64,000 nt of DNA, from assembly GCA_001768325.1 (NCBI GenBank), contig MENQ01000024.1, positions 186,001 through 250,000 on the forward strand, given 5' to 3'. Numbering within the stretch: the stretch's first letter is position 1; every line of letters begins with the position of its first letter. This DNA comes from Bacteroidetes bacterium GWC2_46_850 (GTDB lineage Bacteria > Bacteroidota > Bacteroidia > Bacteroidales > Dysgonomonadaceae). Below, piece by piece: positions 52,483-60,764 of the stretch. The notes beneath the pieces are model-generated. The model made no database searches, was not told the origin of the DNA, and was given only the letters and a program-made list of their open reading frames with translations. Position numbers and translations under genes: made by a program.

Positions 52483-53320
52483 TCGGGAAGATAATGTAAA
52501 GCGTTTGCAGCAAAAGATCAGACAGCTTGCCGCCGGCGGAGCGGAACTGATTGTGTTGCAGGAGTTGCATAACGGACTCTATTTCTGTCAAACAGAAGAT
52601 ACCGGGGTCTTTGAACAGGCGGAACCCATACCGGGACCGTCAACCGACTCATTCGGACGGCTGGCGAAAGATGCCGGTGTGGTGATCGTTCTTTCATTAT
52701 TCGAAAAACGTGCTCCCGGTTTGTACCATAACACGGCAGTGGTGATAGAAAAGGATGGAACCGTTGCTGGCAGGTACCGTAAGATGCACATCCCCGATGA
52801 TCCTGCTTATTACGAGAAATTCTACTTCACGCCGGGCGACCTGGGCTTTCACCCGGTGGAAACCTCCGTGGGAAGGTTGGGCGTGCTGGTCTGCTGGGAT
52901 CAATGGTATCCCGAAGCGGCGCGACTGATGGCACTTGCCGGTGCCGAAGTGCTGATATATCCCACTGCCATAGGCTGGGAGTCATCGGATAGCGATGAGG
53001 AGAAAATGCGTCAACAGGATGCATGGGTCACCCTGCAACGGGCTCACGCCGTGGCAAACGGGATTCCGGTCATATCCGTGAACCGTACCGGCCACGAACT
53101 CGACCCGTCGGGACAGACAAACGGGATTCAATTCTGGGGAAGTAGCTTCGTCTGCGGACCGCAGGGCGAATTTTTATACCGGGCGCCTGCCGAAGAGGAG
53201 ATCATGCAGTTGGTGGAAATTGATCGCAAACGCACCGAAAATGTTCGACGGTGGTGGCCTTTCTTTCGCGATCGCCGCATTGATGCTTACGGAGAGCTTA
53301 CCAAACGCTGGATCGATTGA
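52442..53320 (+). CDS. aguB: N-carbamoylputrescine amidase (nitrilase family)
   Basis: Hydrolyses N-carbamoylputrescine to putrescine, CO2 and ammonia, the next step after agmatine deiminase. The 292-residue nitrilase-fold protein has the catalytic triad E41 (VLQELHNGLYF), K114 (YRKMHIPDD) and C151 (VCWDQWYPEAAR), plus PTAIGWE. It overlaps the aguA 3' end by 41 bases in another frame, so translation is likely coupled. Starts at 52442 or 52445 are equally plausible (MM). Confidence 0.93.
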   Translation: MMKIGIIQQANKPDREDNVKRLQQKIRQLAAGGAELIVLQELHNGLYFCQTEDTGVFEQAEPIPGPSTDSFGRLAKDAGVVIVLSLFEKRAPGLYHNTAVVIEKDGTVAGRYRKMHIPDDPAYYEKFYFTPGDLGFHPVETSVGRLGVLVCWDQWYPEAARLMALAGAEVLIYPTAIGWESSDSDEEKMRQQDAWVTLQRAHAVANGIPVISVNRTGHELDPSGQTNGIQFWGSSFVCGPQGEFLYRAPAEEEIMQLVEIDRKRTENVRRWWPFFRDRRIDAYGELTKRWID

Positions 53321-53350
53321 TTCATTCTGAATATAAAAAAATAGAAGAGA

Positions 53351-53368
53351 GCCGCTCATTTGAGCGGC
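53351..53368 (-). terminator. Probable terminator of the DUF6600-like gene
   Basis: GCCGCTC and GAGCGGC form a 7-bp stem with a 4-base loop. Read leftward it is followed by TCTCTTCTATTTTTTT, so termination is likely although the T run is offset. Confidence 0.55.
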
Positions 53369-53414
53369 ACTCCTGGTGAATGAATGACGTCTTGATTAAA
53401 TTGTGTATACCGTG

Positions 53415-54791
53415 TTAGCGGCGCGAGGAAGATCTTTCAGATCGGGCGTTTTCGCTGCTTCTACTGGATGAGGTTGCACGACTACTGTTTCTTCCCGAAT
53501 TGCTGCTTTGAGATCTTACTGTTGTGTTGCGATTACCCGAAGTACTCCGTTGGGGGCTGACTGTGCTTCTGTTGCGTTGAGAAGAACTTTGTGACCTCAC
53601 CGTTGTGTTTCGATTTTCCGAAGAATTCCGTTGCGGACTTACTGTGGCGTTTCTGCTGCTGCTTGAACGTTCCACTGCACCGGTACTCCTTGCCGTTTCT
53701 CTGCTTCTTGTGGTCGGGCTAACCGTAGTTGACCGTTCGTTGGCACTGCTTCTTGCATTGTTGTTCCGGATGTTTCTTTCGCCGGCATTTCTCGTGCTGC
53801 TGTTGGTTCTGTTTACCGAGCTGTTTCTATCGGTTGCCGATCTGCCTGTGGTTGCGTTCCTGTTCGTGGTTCTGTCTACACCGCTGTTGATTGCCGATCT
53901 GCCTGCGGTTGCGTTCCTATTCGTAGTTCTGTCCACGCCGCTGTTGGTTGCCGATCTGCCTGCGGTCGCACTCCTGTTCGTGGTTCTGTCCCTTGATACG
54001 TCAGGACGATACACACTAACTGTGTTGTTGCTGACCCTGGTTGATCTGCCGGATCGGTTGTTCGTACTCTCAAGCCTGCGAACATTGGCTGTCCTGCCGG
54101 TGGTACGTTCATAGTCTCTGGCACTTGGTCCACTGTAATAGCGGTTGTCATTGTATACGTATGTATTGTTAATGATCGTGGTTCTGTTATAGATGGCCGG
54201 ACTGTAGCGGTTGTAATATCTGTTCATGTTACGGTGGTACATATACCTGTTGGGCAGAAATGTCCAGTAAAGCCCTGGAATATTGATGTTGACATTGATA
54301 TGAATGCCAGGACCCATGGGTGCCCATCCGTAGTAACCGCCGCCACTTCTCCAGCTTACCCAGGCAGGTGCCCATTCATAACCGGGAATCCATGCCCATC
54401 CGTAGTAGTCGTCGTGATACCATCTTCCATAATGGAAAGGTGCCCAGCCCCACGAGTAATCAGATACCCAGGTGTTGCCGTAATCGGTCATCACCCAATA
54501 TCCGTTGGTTGCGTACGGATGAAAATTTCTTCCAGCATTCGGAACCCATACCCTACCATATCTGCCATTGTTGATCCATCTGCCGTGAGGCCTCAGTTCA
54601 TTATAGAAAACATTGAAAGAAACACCACGATTATTTCCGTAATAATCATCGTAGTAATCGTCATTATAATACTCGTTGTTATAACCGTAATCGTCGTATT
54701 CCTGGGAATATAATGTACCCTGCGAAGAGAAGCAGGATGAAAACAGCAGAACAAGTATTGCGAGTGTGAGAGGGTGTCTTAGAGCTTTCAT
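53415..54791 (-). CDS. Lipoprotein with Trp/Tyr-rich DUF6600-like domain and low-complexity tail
   Basis: A 458-residue protein from the chosen ATG at 54791; longer readings from 54851, 54818 or 54800 exist. The signal peptide ends in a lipobox-like LLFSSC (C20). An Asp/Tyr/Asn-rich stretch follows, then an aromatic domain with repeated W-A-P and Y-G-W words, such as FNELRPHGRW-like NELRPHGRWINNGRYGRVW, WGWAPFHYGRWYHDDYYGW and WIPGYEWAPAWVSW, as in DUF6600. The last 230 residues are Ser/Thr/Asn/Arg repeats, including three copies of a 19-residue unit beginning DRTTNR. It is probably an envelope lipoprotein with a disordered basic tail. Its function is unknown. Confidence 0.75.
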   Translation of the reverse strand: MKALRHPLTLAILVLLFSSCFSSQGTLYSQEYDDYGYNNEYYNDDYYDDYYGNNRGVSFNVFYNELRPHGRWINNGRYGRVWVPNAGRNFHPYATNGYWVMTDYGNTWVSDYSWGWAPFHYGRWYHDDYYGWAWIPGYEWAPAWVSWRSGGGYYGWAPMGPGIHINVNINIPGLYWTFLPNRYMYHRNMNRYYNRYSPAIYNRTTIINNTYVYNDNRYYSGPSARDYERTTGRTANVRRLESTNNRSGRSTRVSNNTVSVYRPDVSRDRTTNRSATAGRSATNSGVDRTTNRNATAGRSAINSGVDRTTNRNATTGRSATDRNSSVNRTNSSTRNAGERNIRNNNARSSANERSTTVSPTTRSRETARSTGAVERSSSSRNATVSPQRNSSENRNTTVRSQSSSQRNRSTVSPQRSTSGNRNTTVRSQSSNSGRNSSRATSSSRSSENARSERSSSRR

Positions 54792-54931
54792 ATCCGTCAT
54801 TTTTAAAGGGTGAAACATCTTTTTGTTATCATTAAGACCTCCCTTTAACAAAATGGTTTAACATAAGTCTCTCATTTTTTAGAATCCAGTCACAAAACGA
54901 CAAAAAAAACAGCGACAAACGCTTATCTTTA

Positions 54932-55079
54932 CCTCCCAAACCGCTGTCCAGAACAATCTTCTACTCCCCAAGCTGACAGCTGATCGCTGAGCCCTGAAAG
55001 CTACTTCCCAAACCGCTGATATTAACAACATCCCACTACCCAAGCTGACAGCTGACTCCTGACAGCTGATCGCTGACTA
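54932..55079. repeat. 72-bp tandem intergenic repeat
   Basis: Two imperfect units start at 54932 (CCTCCCAAACCGCTG) and 55004 (CTTCCCAAACCGCTG). Each ends in CCAAGCTGACAGCTGA plus further CTGATCGCTGA words. The second unit touches the rnfA stop codon. The same words occur at 8671-8757. It may be a dispersed short repeat family. No gene is seen in 54852-55076. Confidence 0.7.
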
Positions 55080-55661
55080 CTTAAACACCTGATCGATTCC
55101 CGAGAAACCCATGAACGACATGGCGATGATACCGGCAGTAATCAGTGCGATGGGTATTCCCTCCATGGCTTTGGGTATTTTTGTGAGTGCCATTTGTTCG
55201 CGTATGCTGGAGAAGATGATCAGTGCCATGGCATAACCCAGTGCGGTGGCAACAGCGTAGATGACCGATTCAAGGAGGTTGTAATCTTTTTGGATCACCA
55301 GGATGGCCACACCCAGGATTACGCAGTTGGTGGTGATGAGTGGCAGGAAGACACCCAGCGCCTGATAGAGGGCGGGTGATATTTTCTTTAATACGATTTC
55401 CACCATCTGAACCAGGGAAGCAATAACCAGAATGAATGTGATGGTTTGCAGGTATTCCAGTCCGAACGGTTCCAGGATGCCTTTTTGTAGCAGGAAAGTG
55501 ACGATGGTGGCGATGGTCAGTACGAAAGTCACTGCCAATCCCATGCCGATTGCCGTATCTACCTTTTTTGATACCCCCAGAAACGGGCAGATACCCAGAA
55601 ACTGGGAGAAGACAACGTTGTTGACAAATATGGCGACGATGATGATTCCGATGAATTCCAT
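55077..55661 (-). CDS. rnfA: Rnf complex membrane subunit RnfA
   Basis: A 194-residue integral membrane subunit of the Rnf ferredoxin:NAD oxidoreductase, about six membrane segments. Family motifs NNVVFSQFLGICPFLGVSKK near the N-terminus and LPLITTNCVILGVAI in the centre are conserved; RnfA and RnfE form an antiparallel pair that binds an iron-sulfur cluster through such cysteines. It is the last gene of the leftward rnfBCDGEA operon, 2 bases after rnfE. Confidence 0.93.
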   Translation of the reverse strand: MEFIGIIIVAIFVNNVVFSQFLGICPFLGVSKKVDTAIGMGLAVTFVLTIATIVTFLLQKGILEPFGLEYLQTITFILVIASLVQMVEIVLKKISPALYQALGVFLPLITTNCVILGVAILVIQKDYNLLESVIYAVATALGYAMALIIFSSIREQMALTKIPKAMEGIPIALITAGIIAMSFMGFSGIDQVFK

Positions 55662-55663
55662 AG

Positions 55664-56251
55664 TTATTTGTGTTGAAGCTTATTGAAGATTGCAATGAGA
55701 TAGCCGAGAACAATGAAGGCTCCCGGAGCCAGTACAAACAGCAGCGATCCGTATTGTTCGGGATAGATATTTATGGAAAAGATTCTGCCGGTTCCCATCA
55801 ACTCGCGGAGGGCTCCCAGCACCGTGAGGGAGAGGGTAAATCCCAATCCCATGCCTGCGCCATCGAAGATGGAGGCAAACACCCCGTTCTTGGAGGCAAA
55901 TGCTTCGGCACGACCCAGTACAATACAGTTTACCACAATGAGGGGGATAAATATGCCGAGGCTGTCGGCCAGCGCAGGCACATAGGCTTTCATCACCATT
56001 TCGATGATGGTCACGAAGGTGGCGATCACCACGATGTAGGCAGGAATACGCACCATGTCGGGGATCACATTTTTGAGCATCGAGATCACCATGTTGGAGC
56101 AGATTAATACGAACATGGTGGCCAGCCCCATGCTCATTCCGTTGATGGCCGAACTGGTGGTGGCCAGTGTGGGACACATGCCCAGGAGCAGCACAAAGAT
56201 TGGATTCTCTTTGATGACGCCGTTGATGAGTACTTTCAGGTTGTTATTCAT
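55664..56251 (-). CDS. rnfE: Rnf complex membrane subunit RnfE
   Basis: A 195-residue membrane subunit, about six segments, homologous to RnfA in inverted topology. NPIFVLLLGMCPTLATTSSA and IFIPLIVVNCIVLGRAEAFA carry the conserved cysteines that face those of RnfA. Its start overlaps the end of rnfG by 8 bases, consistent with coupled translation and a fixed subunit ratio. Confidence 0.93.
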   Translation of the reverse strand: MNNNLKVLINGVIKENPIFVLLLGMCPTLATTSSAINGMSMGLATMFVLICSNMVISMLKNVIPDMVRIPAYIVVIATFVTIIEMVMKAYVPALADSLGIFIPLIVVNCIVLGRAEAFASKNGVFASIFDGAGMGLGFTLSLTVLGALRELMGTGRIFSINIYPEQYGSLLFVLAPGAFIVLGYLIAIFNKLQHK

Positions 56252-56921
56252 TGTTCTTTTCCTCCTCTTTTATTCTCCCTGACTTGTCGCTTGAACTCTC
56301 CGTAATCTTTTTCTCAGTTGTACCCGAGTGTGCATCTTCCTTACTGCCCGAATAAGCCAGATAAGCTTTGTTTATGGCCTCCAGAAAGGCACGTGAGGTG
56401 ATGGTCGATGCGGTGATGGCATCCACGTTGCCACCATCCTTCGACACGGTCAGCGTCCCTTGTGAGAGGTCTCTGCCGATGACCGACTGGGAAGGTTTCT
56501 CCTGGTTTTTGAACCATTCCGTCATCTTGGAACCCAGCCCCGGCGTCTCTGCATGTTGTAGGACGGCGTAGTTGATGATCCGGTCTTCCATGTCAAAGCC
56601 GACCATGATCTGTATCTCTCCGCTGAAGCCGTTATTGGAAGAACTGTTTAGTGCGTATCCTACCACTTTGTCACCCATCTTGGCAGGGTATACAAGCAGT
56701 GAATCACCCGTCCCGACAGGCATACTGTATGCCTCAGCCACCGGATCGTTATCAAATGCGGGTACTACCTCACCGATTGCGTTTTGCAGCTTCATTGCCC
56801 TGGCCTCGGCGATAGGCTTTGCGGTCATCTTGTTCACTTGCGACAGCAGTACAGCTACCGTAAGGCAGATGATGGCGAGTGACAGGAACATATTTTTTAA
56901 AGTCGATTTTAATTTAGGCAT
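56244..56921 (-). CDS. rnfG: Rnf complex FMN-binding subunit RnfG
   Basis: A 225-residue protein with one N-terminal membrane helix (MFLSLAIICLTVAVLLS) and an FMN-binding domain. FMN is expected on a threonine of the DAITASTITSRA motif (about 163-174), which is a variant of the usual SGATxT pattern: Ala-Ser replaces Gly-Ala. GAIL-type EIQIMVGFDMEDRIINYAVL and HAETPGLGSKM are typical. The tail after about 195 is charged, Ser/Lys/Glu-rich and probably disordered. It overlaps rnfD by 8 bases. Confidence 0.9.
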   Translation of the reverse strand: MPKLKSTLKNMFLSLAIICLTVAVLLSQVNKMTAKPIAEARAMKLQNAIGEVVPAFDNDPVAEAYSMPVGTGDSLLVYPAKMGDKVVGYALNSSSNNGFSGEIQIMVGFDMEDRIINYAVLQHAETPGLGSKMTEWFKNQEKPSQSVIGRDLSQGTLTVSKDGGNVDAITASTITSRAFLEAINKAYLAYSGSKEDAHSGTTEKKITESSSDKSGRIKEEEKNNE

Positions 56922-57879
56922 GTTTTACTACCTCCCCGAATCGTTTTGGTGATGAGTAATTATTGATGAGCGGCGTGAGCGCATTCATGAGCAGGATGGC
57001 AAAGGATACTCCTTCGGGATAAGCGCCCCAGAGGCGGATGGCTACCGTGACAAATCCTATCCCCACGCCATATATCAGCATTCCTTTCCTGGTCATGGGC
57101 GACGTTACGTAGTCAGTTGCCATAAATATGGCTCCCAGCATCAATCCCCCCGAAAAAAGATGAATGAGCGGATGATAGAGGGCTATGGGGTCAAATGCAT
57201 AGAGAACACCGGTGAACAAGGCCACAGTTGCCATGATTGAAAGTGGAATGTGCCAGGTGATGGTTTTCTTCCAGAGCAGGTAGACCAGCCCGATCAGCAG
57301 CGCCAGTGCGCTTATCTCTCCCAGTGATCCTGCTTCCGTTCCCAGGAACATCGCCTGGAGTGAGGGTAGTGCCTCAGGGGCAAGTTTCAGGTTGCCCAGT
57401 ACAGTGGCCGAGCTGATGGCATCAGTTGTCGCTGCGGTTGCCGCTGCCGGCCAGGTAGTCATCTGTGCCGGAAATGAAATCAGCAGAAAAATACGTCCTG
57501 CGATAGCCGGGTTGAAGATGTTGTTGCCCAGTCCGCCAAAAGAGAGTTTAACCACACCAATGGCAAACAGGCTGCCTAGTGCCAGGATCCACAGTGGCAG
57601 GTCGGAGGGCACGTTAAATGCCAGTAGCACCCCGGTGATAATGGCAGAGCCATCGGCCACGGTGGGCGTTTTCTTTAGTATATACTTTACGATCAGGTAT
57701 TCAAATCCCACGCAGAACAATACGGCGCTGGCCGTGATGATCAGCGCATCGAGCCGGAAAACGTACAATGCCACCAAAAAAGCTGGAATAAGTGCAATGA
57801 GCACATTGTACATATTTTTTTCAATGGTATCTCCGCTATGCACATGCGGTGACGGGGAGACAATCAGTTTCTGTTCCAT
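56914..57879 (-). CDS. rnfD: Rnf complex membrane subunit RnfD
   Basis: A 321-residue integral membrane protein with about nine to ten segments and a covalent FMN site in the TTDAISSATVLGNLK segment (SSAT). N-terminal IVSPSPHVHSGDTIEKNMYN is a clear RnfD signature, and FGGLGNNIFNPAIAGRIFL and FMATDYVTSPMTRKGMLIYG are conserved. It forms part of the electron path and probably the ion channel of Rnf. The stop of rnfC is 20 bases upstream. Confidence 0.93.
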   Translation of the reverse strand: MEQKLIVSPSPHVHSGDTIEKNMYNVLIALIPAFLVALYVFRLDALIITASAVLFCVGFEYLIVKYILKKTPTVADGSAIITGVLLAFNVPSDLPLWILALGSLFAIGVVKLSFGGLGNNIFNPAIAGRIFLLISFPAQMTTWPAAATAATTDAISSATVLGNLKLAPEALPSLQAMFLGTEAGSLGEISALALLIGLVYLLWKKTITWHIPLSIMATVALFTGVLYAFDPIALYHPLIHLFSGGLMLGAIFMATDYVTSPMTRKGMLIYGVGIGFVTVAIRLWGAYPEGVSFAILLMNALTPLINNYSSPKRFGEVVKHA

Positions 57880-57899
57880 ATCTTCAAATGCTTCTTGCG

Positions 57900-59231
57900 T
57901 TAATTTTTCCTAGACCTGATGATCCCGCTCACCTTTCCTTTTCCCAGTCGGATATAATCGAGCAGGGGCCGGTCGGCTGGACAGGTGTAACTGCAGGAGC
58001 CGCATTCGATGCAGTCGGTGATATGCTCTTGCTCGGCCCTGTCCCATACTTCATACTCGGTGAGATTCATCAGCAGGGTAGGGTTCAGCCCCATGGGGCA
58101 GACGCTCACGCACTTGGCGCAACGAATGCAGTCCTTCATGGCTTTGCGTTTGGCTTCGAGGGTGGGTATGATCAGGATGCCCGATGTCCCTTTTGTCACG
58201 GGTATATCGGTACTTGCCAGTGCTTTTCCCATCATGGGACCACCGCTGACCACCTTGCCGGTCGTTTCGGGCAGTCCCCCGGCCACACCGATGAGGTCGT
58301 TCAGCGGTATGCCCACCCGTGACAGGATGTTGCAGGGTTGTTTTACCTCTTTGCCGGTGACGGTGACCACCCGTTCTACCAGCGGTTTATTTTTTTGTAC
58401 TGCCTCGTAGATTGCAAACACGGTACCCACATTCTGTACCACTGCCCCCACCGAGATGGGCAGGGCGCCGCTACCGACCTGACGGCCTGTGAGGGCATCA
58501 ATCAGTTGTTTCTCACCACCCTGCGGATACTGTACCTTCAGTGGTTCTACGGTGATTCCGGCATATTCTTTTGCTTTTTGGTTAAAGAGCCTGATGGCGT
58601 CCTGTTTGTTGTTTTCGATGCCAATGATGGCTTTCTGCACATTCAGTGCCTTCATCACAATGGTAGTACCCACCAGTATTTCATCGCTCTTCTCCATCAT
58701 CAGCTGATGATCGGAGGTGAGCCAGGGTTCACATTCCACGCCGTTGATGATGAGTATCTCAGCCTTTGTCCCGGGAGGAGGGGTAAGCTTCACATGCGAG
58801 GGGAAGGTGGCGCCACCCATGCCTACGATGCCAGCCGCGGCAATCTTATTGAGAATCTCTCCGGAGGCGAGGTCACAGGTCTTTTTTAGCTCAGGTGAAC
58901 GGTCGACCGACGCCTCCCACTCATCTCCTTCCACCTTGATAAAGACGGCATCACGCTTGTATCCGCTGGCGTCAAGTGCCTTGTCGATCTTTAGCACGGT
59001 GCCCGAGACCGGCGAATGGATGTTTGTTGAAACAAAGCCTACTGATTTTCCGATGAGGGTGCCTACCTTCACCGTGTCACCTTTCTTCACGACAGGCTGG
59101 CAGGGTGCACCAATGTGCTGCGACAGCGGGATAATCACCTGGTCGGGGATGGCAATGGGTTGTATTGCTTTTCCGGCCGATATTTTCTTTTCTTTTGGGT
59201 GAATACCGCCGATACGAAATGTTTTTAACAT
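57900..59231 (-). CDS. rnfC: Rnf complex iron-sulfur/NADH-site subunit RnfC
   Basis: A 443-residue subunit that carries the FMN/NAD(H) site, related to the 51-kDa subunit of complex I. It has an N-terminal Rnf-Nqr/biotinyl-like region (GGIHPKEKKISAGKAI), the nucleotide-binding Rossmann part with GIVGMGGATFPSHVK, and an SLBB domain. Two 4Fe-4S motifs lie near the C-terminus: CIRCAKCVSVCPMGLNP and CIECGSCSYTCPADRP. It follows rnfB by 15 bases. Confidence 0.95.
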   Translation of the reverse strand: MLKTFRIGGIHPKEKKISAGKAIQPIAIPDQVIIPLSQHIGAPCQPVVKKGDTVKVGTLIGKSVGFVSTNIHSPVSGTVLKIDKALDASGYKRDAVFIKVEGDEWEASVDRSPELKKTCDLASGEILNKIAAAGIVGMGGATFPSHVKLTPPPGTKAEILIINGVECEPWLTSDHQLMMEKSDEILVGTTIVMKALNVQKAIIGIENNKQDAIRLFNQKAKEYAGITVEPLKVQYPQGGEKQLIDALTGRQVGSGALPISVGAVVQNVGTVFAIYEAVQKNKPLVERVVTVTGKEVKQPCNILSRVGIPLNDLIGVAGGLPETTGKVVSGGPMMGKALASTDIPVTKGTSGILIIPTLEAKRKAMKDCIRCAKCVSVCPMGLNPTLLMNLTEYEVWDRAEQEHITDCIECGSCSYTCPADRPLLDYIRLGKGKVSGIIRSRKN

Positions 59232-59246
59232 ATAGTTCTGTTTTTC

Positions 59247-60116
59247 TTACGCGGTTACGATAGCCTCTTCCTCTTTGGGCGCCGGGGGTGTTTCCTTGCG
59301 GGGTGGAAAGTTCAGCTCCAGAATGGAACTGGTGGGACACACCGGCACACACTTGCGGCAGAGGCGACATTTATCGTCGATGATGAATGCCAGATTGTTC
59401 TCGATGGTGATGGCCTCAAAGGGACATACCTGCTGGCACTTGCTACATCCGATGCAGGCCACGTCGCATGCTTTTTTTGCCACGCCGCCCTTGTCCTTGT
59501 TGACGCAACTCACGTAGATACGGCGTGATTTGGGTCCCTGTTTGCGGAGCTCAATGATATCCTTGGGACATGCCTTCACACAGGCACCGCAAGCGGTACA
59601 TTTGTCCTCTACCACTTCAGGAAGCAGGGTTACAGGATTGATATGAATCGCATCGAAGGTACAGGAATCCACGCAGTCGCCCAACCCCAGGCAGCCGAAG
59701 GAGCAGCCGGTGTCGCCTCCATATAGGGCCGAGGCAATGGTACAATTTGAGGCACCATCGTAAAGGTTCAGACGCGGACGGGAGTCACAGGTACCGCTAC
59801 AGCGGACGACCGCTATTTTTTTTGCTGCCACGGGCGCAGTTCTACCGAGAAGGGCAGCCACTTTATCCATCGTATCCTGTCCCCCCACCGGGCAGAAGAG
59901 ACCGTCCATCGACTCAGCCTTCACGCAGGCCGAAGCAAATGAGGCGCATCCGGGAAAACCACATCCTCCACAGTTGGCAGCCGGCAAAGAATCCTGAACC
60001 TCCTGTATGCGAGGGTCTTCTTCCACCTTGAATTTCTGTCCCACCATGTACAGGATGGCCGCACTTCCGGCGCCAATGGCGCCCAATGTAGCAACGGCAG
60101 TTAATAATACACTCAT
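59247..60116 (-). CDS. rnfB: Rnf complex ferredoxin-type subunit RnfB
   Basis: A 289-residue electron-entry subunit. One N-terminal membrane helix is followed by the 4Fe-4S motif CGGCGFPGCASFA with the fourth Cys in GLFCPVGGQ, and then several ferredoxin-like clusters: CTACGACVKACPKD, CIGCSKCQQVCPFEA and CRLCRKCVPVCPTS, with extra Cys-rich segments. It accepts electrons from reduced ferredoxin and passes them to the membrane subunits. It begins the rnf gene run, 9 bases after the RseC-like gene. Confidence 0.94.
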   Translation of the reverse strand: MSVLLTAVATLGAIGAGSAAILYMVGQKFKVEEDPRIQEVQDSLPAANCGGCGFPGCASFASACVKAESMDGLFCPVGGQDTMDKVAALLGRTAPVAAKKIAVVRCSGTCDSRPRLNLYDGASNCTIASALYGGDTGCSFGCLGLGDCVDSCTFDAIHINPVTLLPEVVEDKCTACGACVKACPKDIIELRKQGPKSRRIYVSCVNKDKGGVAKKACDVACIGCSKCQQVCPFEAITIENNLAFIIDDKCRLCRKCVPVCPTSSILELNFPPRKETPPAPKEEEAIVTA

Positions 60117-60125
60117 ATTCGATGA

Positions 60126-60536
60126 TTAATTTGTTTTTTTAATACTGAATCTGAACGTGTTCGCCATTTTGTGACGCAATAGATAGAGAAGGAAATAATA
60201 GGGCATCAGGATCAGGATAGAGCCCAGGGCAGCTTCTGTTTCGTTGAAGTGCCACAGCGAGGTGCCCAGCACCAGCATCCCGATCAGCAGGATCAGTGGA
60301 AAAACAAAAGCCCATAAGACGGCTTTGTAGCCGACAGACTCCCTGCCTGTCACGACCACCAGCTCCTGTTCACGATAGAGGCCGCTGTTGTCGGAGACGT
60401 CCACCCGCTTTTCTTTCATATCGGCCGCAGTGCACGCACCTCTGGCATGACAGGCACTGCATGCCGACTGCTGTAAAATACGGATGGTAATGTGGTTTCC
60501 GTTGATCTTTTCGATTATTCCCTCGTGTTCAATCAT
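60126..60536 (-). CDS. rseC: RseC/SoxR-reducing family membrane protein
   Basis: A 136-residue protein with a cytoplasmic N-terminal domain containing the Cys motif CSACHARGAC (about residues 27-36), followed by two membrane helices (AVLWAFVFPLILLIGMLVLG and GSILILMPYYFLLYLL). RseC and related proteins accompany Rnf in Bacteroidota and in proteobacteria help reduce SoxR or control sigma-E. The ATG at 60536 gives MIEHEGIIEKI, the family start; a frame from 60590 adds 18 unlikely residues. It is the first gene of the leftward Rnf operon. Confidence 0.87.
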   Translation of the reverse strand: MIEHEGIIEKINGNHITIRILQQSACSACHARGACTAADMKEKRVDVSDNSGLYREQELVVVTGRESVGYKAVLWAFVFPLILLIGMLVLGTSLWHFNETEAALGSILILMPYYFLLYLLRHKMANTFRFSIKKTN

Positions 60537-60587
60537 GAAACTATGGTAAATTAAATCTGAATTTACTCTTCTGTTTCTTTCAAACCG

Positions 60588-60595
60588 CAAAGTTA
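60588..60595 (-). promoter_or_regulatory. -7 element of the rseC-rnf operon
   Basis: Read leftward, TAACTTTG is a perfect TAnnTTTG. ATTG lies 21 bases further upstream as a weak -33. The predicted start is about 45 bases before the rseC ATG. Confidence 0.55.
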
Positions 60596-60600
60596 CGGAT

Positions 60601-60608
60601 TATTTTTG
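60601..60608 (+). promoter_or_regulatory. Candidate -7 element of the aconitase gene
   Basis: TATTTTTG fits the consensus in the rightward direction, five bases from the leftward -7 element, so two divergent promoters may share this spot. The leader to the aconitase ATG would be about 150 bases. The remaining 60609-60764 shows no gene. Confidence 0.4.
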
Positions 60609-60764
60609 TGAATTGGCAATGTTTTTGTGAACTAAACGCATCGTTGTGTGTTGTTCAGAAATTACCTGCTTTTTGCACGAACATTTCCCGTACAAATTTG
60701 TTAAAAATGAATCACAGCTATTTGTAGTCAGATTAAACACATATTTTTTATATACCTGAATTGT

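Noticed and set aside
53828-54000. CRISPR array from regular repeats
   Set aside because: The units are 57-bp coding repeats in frame with the lipoprotein, with no unique spacers.
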